25,509 nucleotides of DNA from a virus, in IMG/VR virus record IMGVR_UViG_3300049841_000067, positions 1-25,509 of that record. One strand, written 5' to 3'. Under the pieces are notes generated by a model. It was not told where the DNA came from and did not search any database. It saw only the letters and a list, made by a program, of their open reading frames with translations. Of this stretch, positions 16,919 through 23,670 are shown piece by piece (the stretch's first letter is position 1; each line of letters opens with the position of its first letter). The position numbers and the translations under genes were made by a program.

Positions 16919-19009
16919 ATGGGCATGCTTATTAAAAACCCACCAGCAGACGGCGAGCAAGGCCCAGCGGGACCGCAAGGGCCTGCGGGTCCAACTGGCC
17001 CCCAAGGCCCCATGGGTGCAACCGGATCAACAGGACCACAAGGACCACAAGGGCCGGCTGGTGCCACGGGACCGCAGGGGCCAGAGGGTCCAGCAGGGTC
17101 GGACGGTTACGAAGGCCCAGAGGGGCCGCAGGGTGAGCCAGGGGCTGATGGTCCTCCTGGTGAGCAGGGTCCAGAAGGCCCCGAAGGTCCCGAGGGGCCG
17201 CAAGGGCCGGCTGGTCCTGCTGGCCCAGCTGGGCCGACCGGGGCCACTGGTTCGACGGGTCCAGCTGGCCCGAGTGGTGGTCAGTGGTTTGTTGGCTCGG
17301 GAGCGCCATCGGCAGGCACGGGCGTCAACGGTGACTTTTATCTGGATTCCGCGACGGGCAACGTATACTCCAAGTCTGGCGGAACATGGAGCGTCAGCGC
17401 GAATATCAAAGGCCCGACCGGCTCCGCTGGTGCGGCTGGCCCAGGTGTCGCTACGGGCGGCGTGGCTACGCAGGTTCTCAAGAAAAACTCGGCGACAAAC
17501 TATGATACCGTCTGGTCGGATAACGACACGCTGCAGTCAACGCAGACTTTCAGCGGCACCAATGGGATGGTGGGGGCGCTCAAGCTTAAGCCGGCCAATG
17601 GCAGTGTGGGCGGCTTCCCAGGTGCTGGTATCTATGTGGATGATGGCCGGTACAACGGCACCACGTACAACATCGGTTATAAATGTATTGATCTGATGAC
17701 AGGAGCTTGGTCAACGAATGGCCCGATAAATGCGGGGGCCTATGCCTGCGTGTTGCTTGCCGGCCAGCTCAACCGGATCACTGCAGGCGTCAACTATTCT
17801 GCAATCGTTGCCGGCAATAACAACGAGCTTAAGGGTAACTCGCTCAACGGTATCTACAATTCCGCTGGCTCCACCGTCTACGGCGGCGCTGGCAATACCA
17901 TCATGGGCACCGACACGTCTTATACTTCGGGTGATTATAACTTTGTTGCTGGTGGTCGCTTCCATGCGATCGATCACAGCCGCTGTACGGTATTCGGTGA
18001 ATACGTTGTCACGAACGAGGCCGGGGCCATCTACTTCGGTCAGACCGATGGTTCCTTTTCTCAGCATTTCCGCAACGTCACCTTTAAAGTCGGCGGCGCA
18101 AAGCGCAGCCTTTGGATTGGTCACGCCGTAAACCTCGCCTCTGGTGCAGGTATTGACGGGCAGGTCGGGGCAGCGGAAAACACGCTTTGGCTCCAGACGA
18201 CCTACAGAACCTATGAATCCAACGCTTTCGGCATCCGTGCGGCCCCTGACATGACGACCAAAGTTCGTCAGATCATGCCGACCGCTGCGCCGATCGCAGG
18301 CGACCGCATGCGCGTGGGATCCGTGGCGTTGACGAGTGGTGTCAACGAAGTCTCGATGGTATGGCAAGGCTCGCAGGTAGTGACGGCGGCGGCGGGCTCC
18401 GCGCTGACCGTTGACTTCCTTACTGGTCGCTCGCAAAAAATCACGCTGACAGCCAACTGCACGCTGACGTTCAGCAATGCCGTGGCCGGTGAACGCTATG
18501 ACATCGTCATCGTGCAGGACACGACACCGCGCACCATTACATGGCCTGCGTCCGTGAAATGGCCAGGAGGGGCTGCTATTCCTCTCACCCCAAGCTCTGG
18601 CGGCATCGACGTTATCAGTCTTCTTTATGACGGAACGAACTTCTATGCAACCTATATTCCGTGGGAATACACCAACGCTTCGCTCACGGTTGGGGCAGTC
18701 AGTGGCAGCTGGACCACGACCAGAGCGGTGGGCACGTATTACCGAAATTCTGCTGGCCATCATCGTTTGCGCTTCAATATCGAGGGATCTTTTGCAGCGA
18801 GCCAGGGCGGTGCAACTTACACAATCTCAGGCGTTACCTTCCTGACCGCTGCGCCCCAGGCTTTCTGTGGTGCAGGCGGAAGCGGATACTATGTGGGTCG
18901 GACGGTCGTAACGAGCAACCAACTGACTCAAACAGTCGGAACGTCCGCAACGGCTTATCAACTGTGGGGCGATGTCGAGCTTGATAGTAAGCCGACGTGG
19001 GTTCCATAA
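16919..19009 (+). CDS. Collagen-like tail fibre protein
   Basis: 696 aa, ATG at 16919 with AGAGGTGAG before it. Residues 12-119 consist of 36 uninterrupted Gly-X-Y triplets rich in Pro and Gln, a collagen-like triple-helical shaft. It is followed by [20 protein letters not shown], a module often attached to phage collagen repeats ('W..GsG.Ps...G..GD.Y'). A second short Gly-rich stretch ([13 protein letters not shown]) is at about residue 160. The middle ([39 protein letters not shown]) resembles head-like repeats of trimeric adhesins. The C-terminus is beta-rich. It is the likely host-binding fibre or a decoration of it. Confidence 0.8.
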   Translation: MGMLIKNPPADGEQGPAGPQGPAGPTGPQGPMGATGSTGPQGPQGPAGATGPQGPEGPAGSDGYEGPEGPQGEPGADGPPGEQGPEGPEGPEGPQGPAGPAGPAGPTGATGSTGPAGPSGGQWFVGSGAPSAGTGVNGDFYLDSATGNVYSKSGGTWSVSANIKGPTGSAGAAGPGVATGGVATQVLKKNSATNYDTVWSDNDTLQSTQTFSGTNGMVGALKLKPANGSVGGFPGAGIYVDDGRYNGTTYNIGYKCIDLMTGAWSTNGPINAGAYACVLLAGQLNRITAGVNYSAIVAGNNNELKGNSLNGIYNSAGSTVYGGAGNTIMGTDTSYTSGDYNFVAGGRFHAIDHSRCTVFGEYVVTNEAGAIYFGQTDGSFSQHFRNVTFKVGGAKRSLWIGHAVNLASGAGIDGQVGAAENTLWLQTTYRTYESNAFGIRAAPDMTTKVRQIMPTAAPIAGDRMRVGSVALTSGVNEVSMVWQGSQVVTAAAGSALTVDFLTGRSQKITLTANCTLTFSNAVAGERYDIVIVQDTTPRTITWPASVKWPGGAAIPLTPSSGGIDVISLLYDGTNFYATYIPWEYTNASLTVGAVSGSWTTTRAVGTYYRNSAGHHRLRFNIEGSFAASQGGATYTISGVTFLTAAPQAFCGAGGSGYYVGRTVVTSNQLTQTVGTSATAYQLWGDVELDSKPTWVP
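16952..17275 (+). repeat. Collagen-like Gly-X-Y coding repeat
   Basis: This segment encodes 36 consecutive Gly-X-Y triplets. At DNA level it is a 9-base-flavoured repeat built on GGNCCNNNN with frequent GGGCC/GGTCC and CAAGG units. Such tracts are prone to expansion and contraction by slippage or recombination. Confidence 0.85.
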
Positions 19010-19022
19010 GGAGAAGGGTTTT

Positions 19023-19412
19023 ATGACAACGGTTGCTCTTGGTTATCCTATCCCTCTCTTTGTCATCCTCGAAAGCGGGGCAAATGACAAGGTTATCAAG
19101 GCCAATATTGTCAACCCGTTGACCGGGATCGACATTCACACCGACATCGAGCTTTTATACATGAGCGGGAGCGAAGCGCGATACAAAAGCGCCGAAGAAA
19201 TTGCTATGCCTGACGTGCAGAACCTGCTCATCCAGTATCGGATTTATGAGGCTGACGGGATCACACTCTTGCAAGAGGATTCCGAGACTGTGGAGCTGGC
19301 CAGCTCGGGCGGCAGTGGTGGCGGTGGCTTCGGTGGGTCATCGGCTGAGTCAATTATCGGAATCGTTGAAGACAGCGACCTTGTGGGCGTCGTATCTGAT
19401 GAGGAGGTTTAG
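19023..19412 (+). CDS. Small fibre-associated protein of unknown function
   Basis: 129 aa from the ATG at 19023, preceded by AAGGAGAAGG at 19009-19018; an upstream start at 18972 would overlap the fibre gene. The first 90 residues look like a small beta domain (VALGYPIPLFVILESGANDK, then DIHTDIELLYMSGSEARYK). Then come a flexible glycine linker (SSGGSGGGGFGGSSAES) and an acidic tail (VEDSDLVGVVSDEEV). The linker and acidic end are unusual. Position suggests a tail-tip or fibre accessory, possibly a fibre chaperone. Confidence 0.6.
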   Translation: MTTVALGYPIPLFVILESGANDKVIKANIVNPLTGIDIHTDIELLYMSGSEARYKSAEEIAMPDVQNLLIQYRIYEADGITLLQEDSETVELASSGGSGGGGFGGSSAESIIGIVEDSDLVGVVSDEEV

Positions 19413-19415
19413 ACC

Positions 19416-19754
19416 ATGATCAACATTGTGCGCGGCTCTGATCGTACAATCCGGCTGCAGCTGCGGAAATCCAGCGGTGAACCATACGACCTGACAGCGT
19501 GTTCAGCCGCGAAGGCCACGTTTTCAGACGAGGATGACAAGCTGGTCACGCGAACCCTTGTAGACGGCCAGATCACCTTTCCGAACCGGGGCGGCGGCGT
19601 GCTCGACATCCGGCTTGCGAAAGAATTCACGGCAAAACTCAAGATTGCCGAGCGGCAGGCCATCCAAATCGAGGTCGTAGTGTCCACAGATACCAGGAAA
19701 ATCATGCTTTACGAAAGTTTGACCGTTATTGAGTCGATGGAGGACGACGTGTAA
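19416..19754 (+). CDS. Small beta-domain phage protein (BppU N-terminal-like)
   Basis: 112 aa, ATG at 19416 three bases after the previous stop, with GAGGAGG at 19400-19406. The sequence IVRGSDRTIRLQLRKSSGEP followed by YDLTACSAAKATF matches a pattern common in baseplate upper protein N-terminal domains and related phage proteins ('..GD...i.l.l....G.p.dLtga....'). A partner of the preceding protein is plausible; exact role unknown. Confidence 0.55.
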   Translation: MINIVRGSDRTIRLQLRKSSGEPYDLTACSAAKATFSDEDDKLVTRTLVDGQITFPNRGGGVLDIRLAKEFTAKLKIAERQAIQIEVVVSTDTRKIMLYESLTVIESMEDDV

Positions 19755-19772
19755 CCATTGTAAGAGGTGGCT

Positions 19773-20231
19773 ATGAGTTTTCTTGTCGGCGGTATTCTGG
19801 AAGGTGGCGCAAAGCTCCTGGATGGCGTCAAGGGCCTCGTTTCCGAGTTTCACTTGGCCCCCGAGCAGCAAGCGAAGTTTGAACTCGACGCGCAAAAGCT
19901 CATCGCTGATCGCGATGCGCAGCTTGAGCAGACGCTTCGCCAGCAACTCGAATCACGGGAAAAAATCATCGTCGCCGAGATGCAGACGGGGGATAAGGTC
20001 ACGCGCTGGGCTCGTCCTGGTATCGTATGGGCCGGCCTGCTGTTCATGGGCATGACGAACGTCCTCATCCCCTCCGCAGCGTTCTTTATGAGCCGACCCA
20101 TGCCGACGCTCAACATGGACCCTCACTTTTGGGATGCGTGGACGATCGTTGTCAGCGTTTGGGCGGGCGGCAGGAGCCTTGAAAAGATGGGTGTTCCGAA
20201 TCCCGTGGCGAAGCTCACCGGCAAGAAATAA
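19773..20231 (+). CDS. Holin, 3TM / GTA-holin-like
   Basis: 152 aa from the ATG at 19773 (AGAGG at 19764-19768; a GTG six bases upstream is also possible). A short amphipathic N-terminus is followed by a charged helix with Gln and Glu (about residues 28-70), then TRWARPGIVWAGLLFMGMTN and PHFWDAWTIVVSVWAGGRSL. Hydrophobic segments are at about 83-106 and 118-133. 'R.ARP' before a membrane helix and 'GRS.EK' after the last one are typical of the 3TM holin family found in proteobacterial phages and gene transfer agents. It makes inner membrane holes that release the endolysin. Confidence 0.78.
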   Translation: MSFLVGGILEGGAKLLDGVKGLVSEFHLAPEQQAKFELDAQKLIADRDAQLEQTLRQQLESREKIIVAEMQTGDKVTRWARPGIVWAGLLFMGMTNVLIPSAAFFMSRPMPTLNMDPHFWDAWTIVVSVWAGGRSLEKMGVPNPVAKLTGKK

Positions 20232-20236
20232 AATGC

Positions 20237-20264
20237 GAGGCCCCCTGGTAAAACAAGGGGCCTC
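20237..20264 (+). terminator. Strong hairpin after the holin gene, possible terminator
   Basis: GAGGCCCC (20237-20244) pairs perfectly with GGGGCCTC (20257-20264). There is no T-run after it, so termination would be weak or factor-dependent. It lies between convergent genes (the holin and the 76-aa minus-strand gene) and can act in both directions. Confidence 0.5.
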
Positions 20265-20290
20265 TGCGACGATATTCTATTCTCGTTATT

Positions 20291-20521
20291 CTACGAAACC
20301 AGGAAAAAGAGCAGTGAAAAAAGGCAGATCAAGGCAAAAGTCGCCCAATACAAAGCCGACTCCTGGTCAGCTTTGCTTGGTTTAACATCAATCCTTGGCG
20401 TGCTCATCATACCACAGCCCCCGCATTCCAGCTCCTGAAAACTTCCCTTATTCAAAAAAACACCCACGCACTGATAACCGCAGCACGGATAGAAAAGGCT
20501 GGCTCTCGTCCATTTGGGCAT
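20291..20521 (-). CDS. Small Cys-rich membrane protein (zinc-ribbon-like plus membrane helix), unknown function
   Basis: 76 aa on the minus strand from the ATG at 20521-20519, with GGGAG seven bases before it; an upstream ATG at 20629 would read through the palindrome array and is less likely. Residues 11-18 (YPCCGYQC) and 32-37 (ECGGCG) give five Cys in a spacing that could bind zinc. Residues 57-75 (LYWATFALICLFSLLFFLVS) are a clear membrane segment at the very C-terminus. It lies against the direction of the lysis genes and directly behind an operator-like array, features of a phage moron. The Cys pattern loosely recalls Lar-type zinc ribbons, but identity is not established. Confidence 0.6.
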   Translation of the reverse strand: MPKWTRASLFYPCCGYQCVGVFLNKGSFQELECGGCGMMSTPRIDVKPSKADQESALYWATFALICLFSLLFFLVS

Positions 20522-20537
20522 TGGCGACTCCCTGGTG

Positions 20538-20679
20538 TGTTGATCACGAGCAACAGTGTGTTGGTCATGACCAACGATGAGCATGACCAACAGTATCGGC
20601 TGGGGAAATGTTGAGCATGACCAACACACCGGAGCCTGCGAGAACCCACGGGTGCGTTAAGTGTTGGTCGTGCCCAACG
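20538..20679. repeat. Cluster of five 18-bp palindromes (array 1)
   Basis: Sites at 20538-20555 (TGTTGATCACGAGCAACA), 20559-20576 (TGTTGGTCATGACCAACG), 20575-20592 (left half weak), 20609-20626 (TGTTGAGCATGACCAACA) and 20662-20679 (TGTTGGTCGTGCCCAACG). The first two start 21 bases apart, two helical turns. The array directly precedes the ribosome binding site of the 76-aa minus-strand gene, so it probably contains its operator or promoter control. A matching cluster is at 22217-22273. Confidence 0.85.
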
Positions 20680-20795
20680 TCTGTCATCTGATGCGGCTAG
20701 ACCTTAGCCTCACTTCTTGAGCCTATATCGTCTCCTAATTCCCCGCCGTTTTTCAATACATATCAGAAACCTACGGTCAGCGCTCAATTCACGCC

Positions 20796-20844
20796 AACGG
20801 CCCCCCGAATGAGGGTTTATACGGGCCGTTCGCGGCCTTCTTTT
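20796..20844 (+). terminator. UUCG-loop terminator with a competing upstream arm (possible attenuator)
   Basis: GGCCG-TTCG-CGGCC (20824-20837) is a tetraloop hairpin followed by TTCTTTT, a good intrinsic terminator on the + strand. The upstream sequence AACGGCCC (20796-20803) is perfectly complementary to GGGCCGTT (20823-20830), which covers the left half of the terminator, so two exclusive folds are possible. It lies upstream of the endolysin gene. Confidence 0.55.
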
Positions 20845-20871
20845 CCCCGATTGTTAACGTCGATTCGACTT

Positions 20872-20900
20872 GCAGCCCCAGCCCCCTCGCTGGTGGCTGC
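20872..20900 (+). other. Hairpin just upstream of the endolysin ribosome binding site
   Basis: GCAGCC-CCAGC pairs with GCTGG-T-GGCTGC as an 11-bp stem with one bulged T and a 6-base loop. It ends seven bases before GGTGGAG (20907-20913), the ribosome binding site of the endolysin. It may modulate translation or, with the attenuator above, form a structured leader. Confidence 0.5.
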
Positions 20901-20920
20901 ATTTCGGTGGAGAAAACTGG

Positions 20921-21403
20921 ATGAATAAGAAAGGTCTTGACCTGATTAAGCTTTACGAGTCGTTCAAGGCGAAACCCTACCTCTGCCCAGCAGGTATTCC
21001 AACGATCGGCTACGGGTCCACATTCTACCAGGACGGGCGCAAGGTCACGCTCGCGGACAAGCCCATTAGTGAGGGTGAGGGGTACCGGCTCATGGTCTGG
21101 CATGTTGGTCAGATCACCCCTGAAGTGTTGCGCATGATCAACGTCGAGCTGACAGAAAATCAGCTGGCCGCTCTGGAATCGCTGGCCTACAACATCGGCC
21201 TGGATCGCCTGCAGGGCTCAACGCTGCTGCGTATGCTGAATAACAAGGATTACGCCGGGGCCGCTGATCAGTTCATCGTCTGGAACAAGGGCAGGGTTGG
21301 AGGGAAGCTAGTGGTACTTTCCGGCCTTACCAAGCGCCGCGCGGACGAGCGCCGGTTGTTTCTCTCGCCTGACGATGAAGAGGATACTAATGGAACCGTC
21401 TAA
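20921..21403 (+). CDS. Endolysin, lysozyme-type muramidase (GH24)
   Basis: 160 aa from the ATG at 20921, which has GGTGGAG eight bases before it; an earlier in-frame ATG at 20870 lies in the leader hairpins and is less likely. The catalytic pattern Glu-8-Cys-5-Thr is present: E13 in LYESF, C22 in YLCPAG, T28 in IPTIGYG, as in P22-type lysozymes where Cys replaces Asp. LTENQLAALESLAYNIG and GLTKRRADERRLFL are also typical. No signal or SAR helix is seen, so release depends on the holin. It cleaves peptidoglycan glycan strands. Confidence 0.9.
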   Translation: MNKKGLDLIKLYESFKAKPYLCPAGIPTIGYGSTFYQDGRKVTLADKPISEGEGYRLMVWHVGQITPEVLRMINVELTENQLAALESLAYNIGLDRLQGSTLLRMLNNKDYAGAADQFIVWNKGRVGGKLVVLSGLTKRRADERRLFLSPDDEEDTNGTV

Positions 21404-21761
21404 CATTGCGAACGTCCAGAACTTTGCCGCTGTGCAAAGCCTGATAGCTGTTTACAGCTTCATCTCATCGCCGCCGATTATCGTAGGCGTTGTCTGGTGG
21501 CTGGTTAAACGCTACTTCGGAAAACAGGAGGAGCTTATAAAGGGCCTCACGACCAGCATGGACGACGTTAAGCTCAAGATTGCGCTGTATGACAGCAAGT
21601 CCAAAGCGCTCGACGACGCCCTGACCAACGTCAGCAAAATGCGGGACGACATAACCATCCTGAAGTCGAAGCTTGACGCGGCGTTCCGCATCATTGACCA
21701 CTTGACAAGCTTTGAAAAAGACGTAGAAAACCGGCTCAAACCAACCCCCAAACCCCAGTAA
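21390..21761 (+). CDS. Membrane-anchored coiled-coil protein, spanin-like (i-spanin candidate)
   Basis: 123 aa from the ATG at 21390 (AGAGG just upstream), overlapping the end of the endolysin gene; an in-frame ATG at 21375 is an alternative. One hydrophobic segment lies at residues 17-39 (SLIAVYSFISSPPIIVGVVW), then a long charged helix with heptad character (about residues 45-110), ending in KPTPKPQ. The layout, N-terminal membrane anchor plus periplasmic coiled coil immediately after endolysin, matches Rz-type inner membrane spanins. No overlapping Rz1-like lipoprotein was found by eye, so an XhlA-like or other accessory role remains possible. Confidence 0.55.
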   Translation: MEPSNIANVQNFAAVQSLIAVYSFISSPPIIVGVVWWLVKRYFGKQEELIKGLTTSMDDVKLKIALYDSKSKALDDALTNVSKMRDDITILKSKLDAAFRIIDHLTSFEKDVENRLKPTPKPQ

Positions 21762-21793
21762 TCTGCATAAAAACCCTACAGGAACCCCACCGG

Positions 21794-21810
21794 GGAGGCT
21801 CAACGCCTCC
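21794..21810. terminator. Hairpin between convergent genes
   Basis: GGAGGC-TCAAC-GCCTCC is a 6-bp stem in the 49-base gap between the spanin-like gene (+) and the Uma2-like gene (-). Read on the minus strand, a further CCCC-GGT-GGGG hairpin and a T-run (21772-21776) follow, so it may serve minus-strand transcripts best. Confidence 0.5.
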
Positions 21811-22203
21811 TCACCCCTTCCCCAACAGCTCGCGGAATATAGCCCGGATGCCTTCCAGCTCGTTCGGATTGCCCATGTAATTGCCCTTGGCGTCCAAACC
21901 CAGCAATTCGAGCCAATCCCGAGCGATATCATAGACGACATAGAAGGGCACACCATTGGATTGGTACAGCTCGCGCTTATAGCCGAAGTCGGCCTTTTGC
22001 GTCGTCTGCGCAATCTCCACTACAACCCACGGCTGTTGGCCTTTCCAGCCGATCAAGTCTGGCTCTGGGTTAGTCTTGTCCTCGAAATTCAGCGTCACAG
22101 GCCCGGTCCAGACCAGTTCTGGTAGTATGGAAATGCAAGCGCGCGCCATCAACAGCTGGAAGCGGCCATGATCGAAGCCAACGGGCGACATCAGCAATGC
22201 CAT
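21811..22203 (-). CDS. Uma2-like PD-(D/E)XK nuclease family protein
   Basis: 130 aa on the minus strand, ATG at 22203 with AAGGGGGAG immediately upstream. The core NPEPDLIGW (D49), PWVVVEIAQTT (E63), ADFGYKRELYQSNGVPFYVV (D72, K76) and YD match the Uma2 (DUF820) pattern 'PDl...p.lvvEi.S.....D...K...Y...GV.eYwvvD'. Uma2 proteins are restriction-endonuclease-fold proteins common in cyanobacteria and other bacteria, function mostly unknown. It is shorter than the usual ~180-200 aa, lacking much of the N-terminal part. It lies opposite to the lysis genes behind array 2, as a moron-like cargo gene. Confidence 0.7.
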   Translation of the reverse strand: MALLMSPVGFDHGRFQLLMARACISILPELVWTGPVTLNFEDKTNPEPDLIGWKGQQPWVVVEIAQTTQKADFGYKRELYQSNGVPFYVVYDIARDWLELLGLDAKGNYMGNPNELEGIRAIFRELLGKG

Positions 22204-22216
22204 GGCTCCCCCTTAG

Positions 22217-22273
22217 TGTTGCTCGCGCTCAACACGTTGGTCATGACCAACACACTGTTGCTCGTGATCAACA
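22217..22273. repeat. Cluster of three 18-bp palindromes (array 2), inverted copy of part of array 1
   Basis: Sites at 22217-22234 (TGTTGCTCGCGCTCAACA), 22235-22252 (CGTTGGTCATGACCAACA) and 22256-22273 (TGTTGCTCGTGATCAACA). Bases 22235-22273 are the exact reverse complement of 20538-20576 over 39 bases. The cluster fills the gap between the stop codon of the XRE gene and the ribosome binding site of the Uma2-like gene. Confidence 0.88.
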
Positions 22274-22621
22274 TTAGCTAGCCTTCTTCTGCTTGGGTAT
22301 GGTGCCGATATGCAGGCCGGCATCAGCCAGCATTTTGTTGATCATGAACAACGCGTCAGCCTGCGTGGTGCCTTGCAGTTCCGCTTTTTTCAGCTTTGCC
22401 GTGTCGCTGGTGAATAGGTCGGCAACATAAACATGGAAAAGCTCTGCAAGCTTGTCCATTGCCTCAGCAGTGGGCATGCAAAAATTCTCGGCGTTCTCAT
22501 ACCTGGAGATCATTGCGGGGCTCACACCCACAAAAGCGGCGACCTGGGCTTGTGTGTAGCCGTTGAGGGATCGTAGCGCCTCTACATTCCTTGCGAAAAT
22601 TCCTTGTGTAATAGATGCCAC
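22274..22621 (-). CDS. XRE-family HTH transcriptional regulator (repressor candidate)
   Basis: 115 aa on the minus strand with a GTG start at 22621-22619; GGTGGAGG lies seven bases upstream. Residues 15-65 form a Cro/CI-type helix-turn-helix (GYTQAQVAAFVGVSPAMISR followed by YENAENF). The C-terminal 45 residues (KKAELQGTTQADALFMINKM) may serve dimerisation. It is transcribed divergently from the RecT-like gene, across repeats that are likely its own operators. This suggests it controls the early genes, as CI/Cro-like regulators do. It lacks a LexA/CI-type protease domain. Confidence 0.82.
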   Translation of the reverse strand: MASITQGIFARNVEALRSLNGYTQAQVAAFVGVSPAMISRYENAENFCMPTAEAMDKLAELFHVYVADLFTSDTAKLKKAELQGTTQADALFMINKMLADAGLHIGTIPKQKKAS

Positions 22622-22643
22622 TTGAAAACCTCCACCAACTTAA

Positions 22644-22738
22644 TTTGCATTTAATCATTATTACAATTTGCGTTTAAGGACAAGTCTGGTGGGTGCTCAT
22701 TTATCAAATAAAAACGCCGTGCTTGCATTTAATAAATG
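22644..22738. promoter_or_regulatory. Divergent control region with three TTGCATTTAAT-type repeats and a promoter for the RecT-like gene
   Basis: TTTGCATTTAAT (22644-22655), TTTGCGTTTAAG (22667-22678) and CTTGCATTTAAT (22722-22733) are direct repeats in the A/T-rich region between the XRE gene and the RecT-like gene. CATTTA-A-TAAATG (22726-22738) is also a palindrome. TTGCAT (22723-22728), 17 bases, TATCAA (22746-22751) fit a sigma-70 promoter whose -35 box lies inside the third repeat, so binding of the XRE protein would block it. Confidence 0.5.
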
Positions 22739-22803
22739 TTAGAGCTATCAATAAATCATGCAAACGGGCAAAGCCCGAGACAAAAAATTAAGGAGATTTG
22801 AAC

Positions 22804-23442
22804 ATGAGTAGGACCAAGAACGCCTTGGCGCTAGCGGAGGAGATGGATTGCGTTGCGATACGCAGTGAGTGGGAAGAGTTGCTGGAGATGGCCACAGTGC
22901 TGGTGCAATCGGGCTTTCTGCCCAAGGCGATCAACTCGCCCGCGAAGGCCGTAGCGGTGATCATGAAGGGGCGGGAGCTGCGCATAGCGCCCATGCACGC
23001 GCTTACGCACATTCACATTATCGACGGCAAGCCCACGATGTCGGCAGAACTTGTGCTGGCTCTGATTATCGAGCGCAGCGGGACACCCCTCGAATTCCTG
23101 CAAAACGACGGCTTTGGCTGCAAGATCCTGGTGGCTGACAGGGTCGGCGTTAAGGGTAGCGTCGTCGAATTCATGCTTAAAGACGCCGTGGACGCGCAGC
23201 TAATGGGCAAGGACAACTGGAAGAAGTACACGCGCGCTATGCTGCGATCCCGCTGCATCATGGAGATGGCCCGCAAACACTTCCCCGACATCATCAGTGG
23301 CGTAAGCTATGCCCCTGAAGAACTCGCAGGTGATAGGGTCGTGATGAATGCAGAGGGTGCGGTGGTCGAGGTTCTGCCTGTGGACAGAGCTGGGGATAAA
23401 GTCAAACGGACAGCGTCCGAGCGCCCAAGTTGGAGAAGGTGA
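22804..23442 (+). CDS. RecT-like single-strand annealing recombinase
   Basis: 212 aa, ATG at 22804 with AAGGAG at 22790-22795. Residues 51-90, AVIMKGRELRIAPMHALTHI followed by HIIDGKPTMSAELVLALI, match the conserved block of phage RecT-like annealing proteins ('A..i..G.elGipPm.al..i.vi.GKp.lsA.lm.al'). Later MLRSRCIMEMARKHFPDIIS and GVSYAPEEL also agree with this family. Such proteins anneal single strands in phage recombination and repair. No partner exonuclease is seen beside it. Identification is by pattern. Confidence 0.68.
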   Translation: MSRTKNALALAEEMDCVAIRSEWEELLEMATVLVQSGFLPKAINSPAKAVAVIMKGRELRIAPMHALTHIHIIDGKPTMSAELVLALIIERSGTPLEFLQNDGFGCKILVADRVGVKGSVVEFMLKDAVDAQLMGKDNWKKYTRAMLRSRCIMEMARKHFPDIISGVSYAPEELAGDRVVMNAEGAVVEVLPVDRAGDKVKRTASERPSWRR

Positions 23443-23627
23443 TGCCGGATACCCCCGAGGCATGGGAATGGCTGGACAAGCGTATGGCTGGTCTTTCCGA
23501 CGATTGGAAAATGACCATAAGCGTCGGTGCGGTCGGCAGGCGGGTCTGTGACCTGCTCTCTGATATCGAGGCGGCGCAGTTCGATGCAACGCCTGATTTT
23601 TCTGAATCGGTCGAAATCCGCGCGTAA
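23442..23627 (+). CDS. Small acidic protein of unknown function
   Basis: 61 aa from the ATG at 23442, which overlaps the stop of the RecT-like gene (TGATG), with GGAGAAGG just before it. The sequence is helical (PEAWEWLDKRMAGLSDDWKM) and ends acidic. The tight coupling suggests a role with the annealing protein, but there is no recognisable domain. Confidence 0.55.
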   Translation: MPDTPEAWEWLDKRMAGLSDDWKMTISVGAVGRRVCDLLSDIEAAQFDATPDFSESVEIRA

Positions 23628-23633
23628 TAACGG

Positions 23634-23670
23634 GGCCAGGGAAGTGTGTACTCCCTGGCCTTCGTTTTCT
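23634..23670 (+). terminator. Intrinsic terminator after the recombination genes
   Basis: GGCCAGGGA (23634-23642) pairs with TCCCTGGCC (23652-23660) in a perfect 9-bp stem, followed by TTCGTTTTCT. It ends the XRE-controlled early transcript a few bases after the 61-aa gene. Confidence 0.82.

Noticed and set aside
16919-16930. ATGGGCATGCTT occurs at the start of both the fibre gene and the gene at 1244
   Set aside because: Only 12 bases are shared, with unrelated sequence on both sides; most likely chance.
17711-18763. 350-codon minus-strand frame opposite the collagen-like fibre gene
   Set aside because: Product is Arg/His/Gly-rich without domain features, typical of the complement of a real GC-rich gene.
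21097-21115. Half-site-like TGTTGGTCA within the endolysin gene
   Set aside because: There is no second half and it is inside coding sequence; similar single halves occur in other genes by chance.
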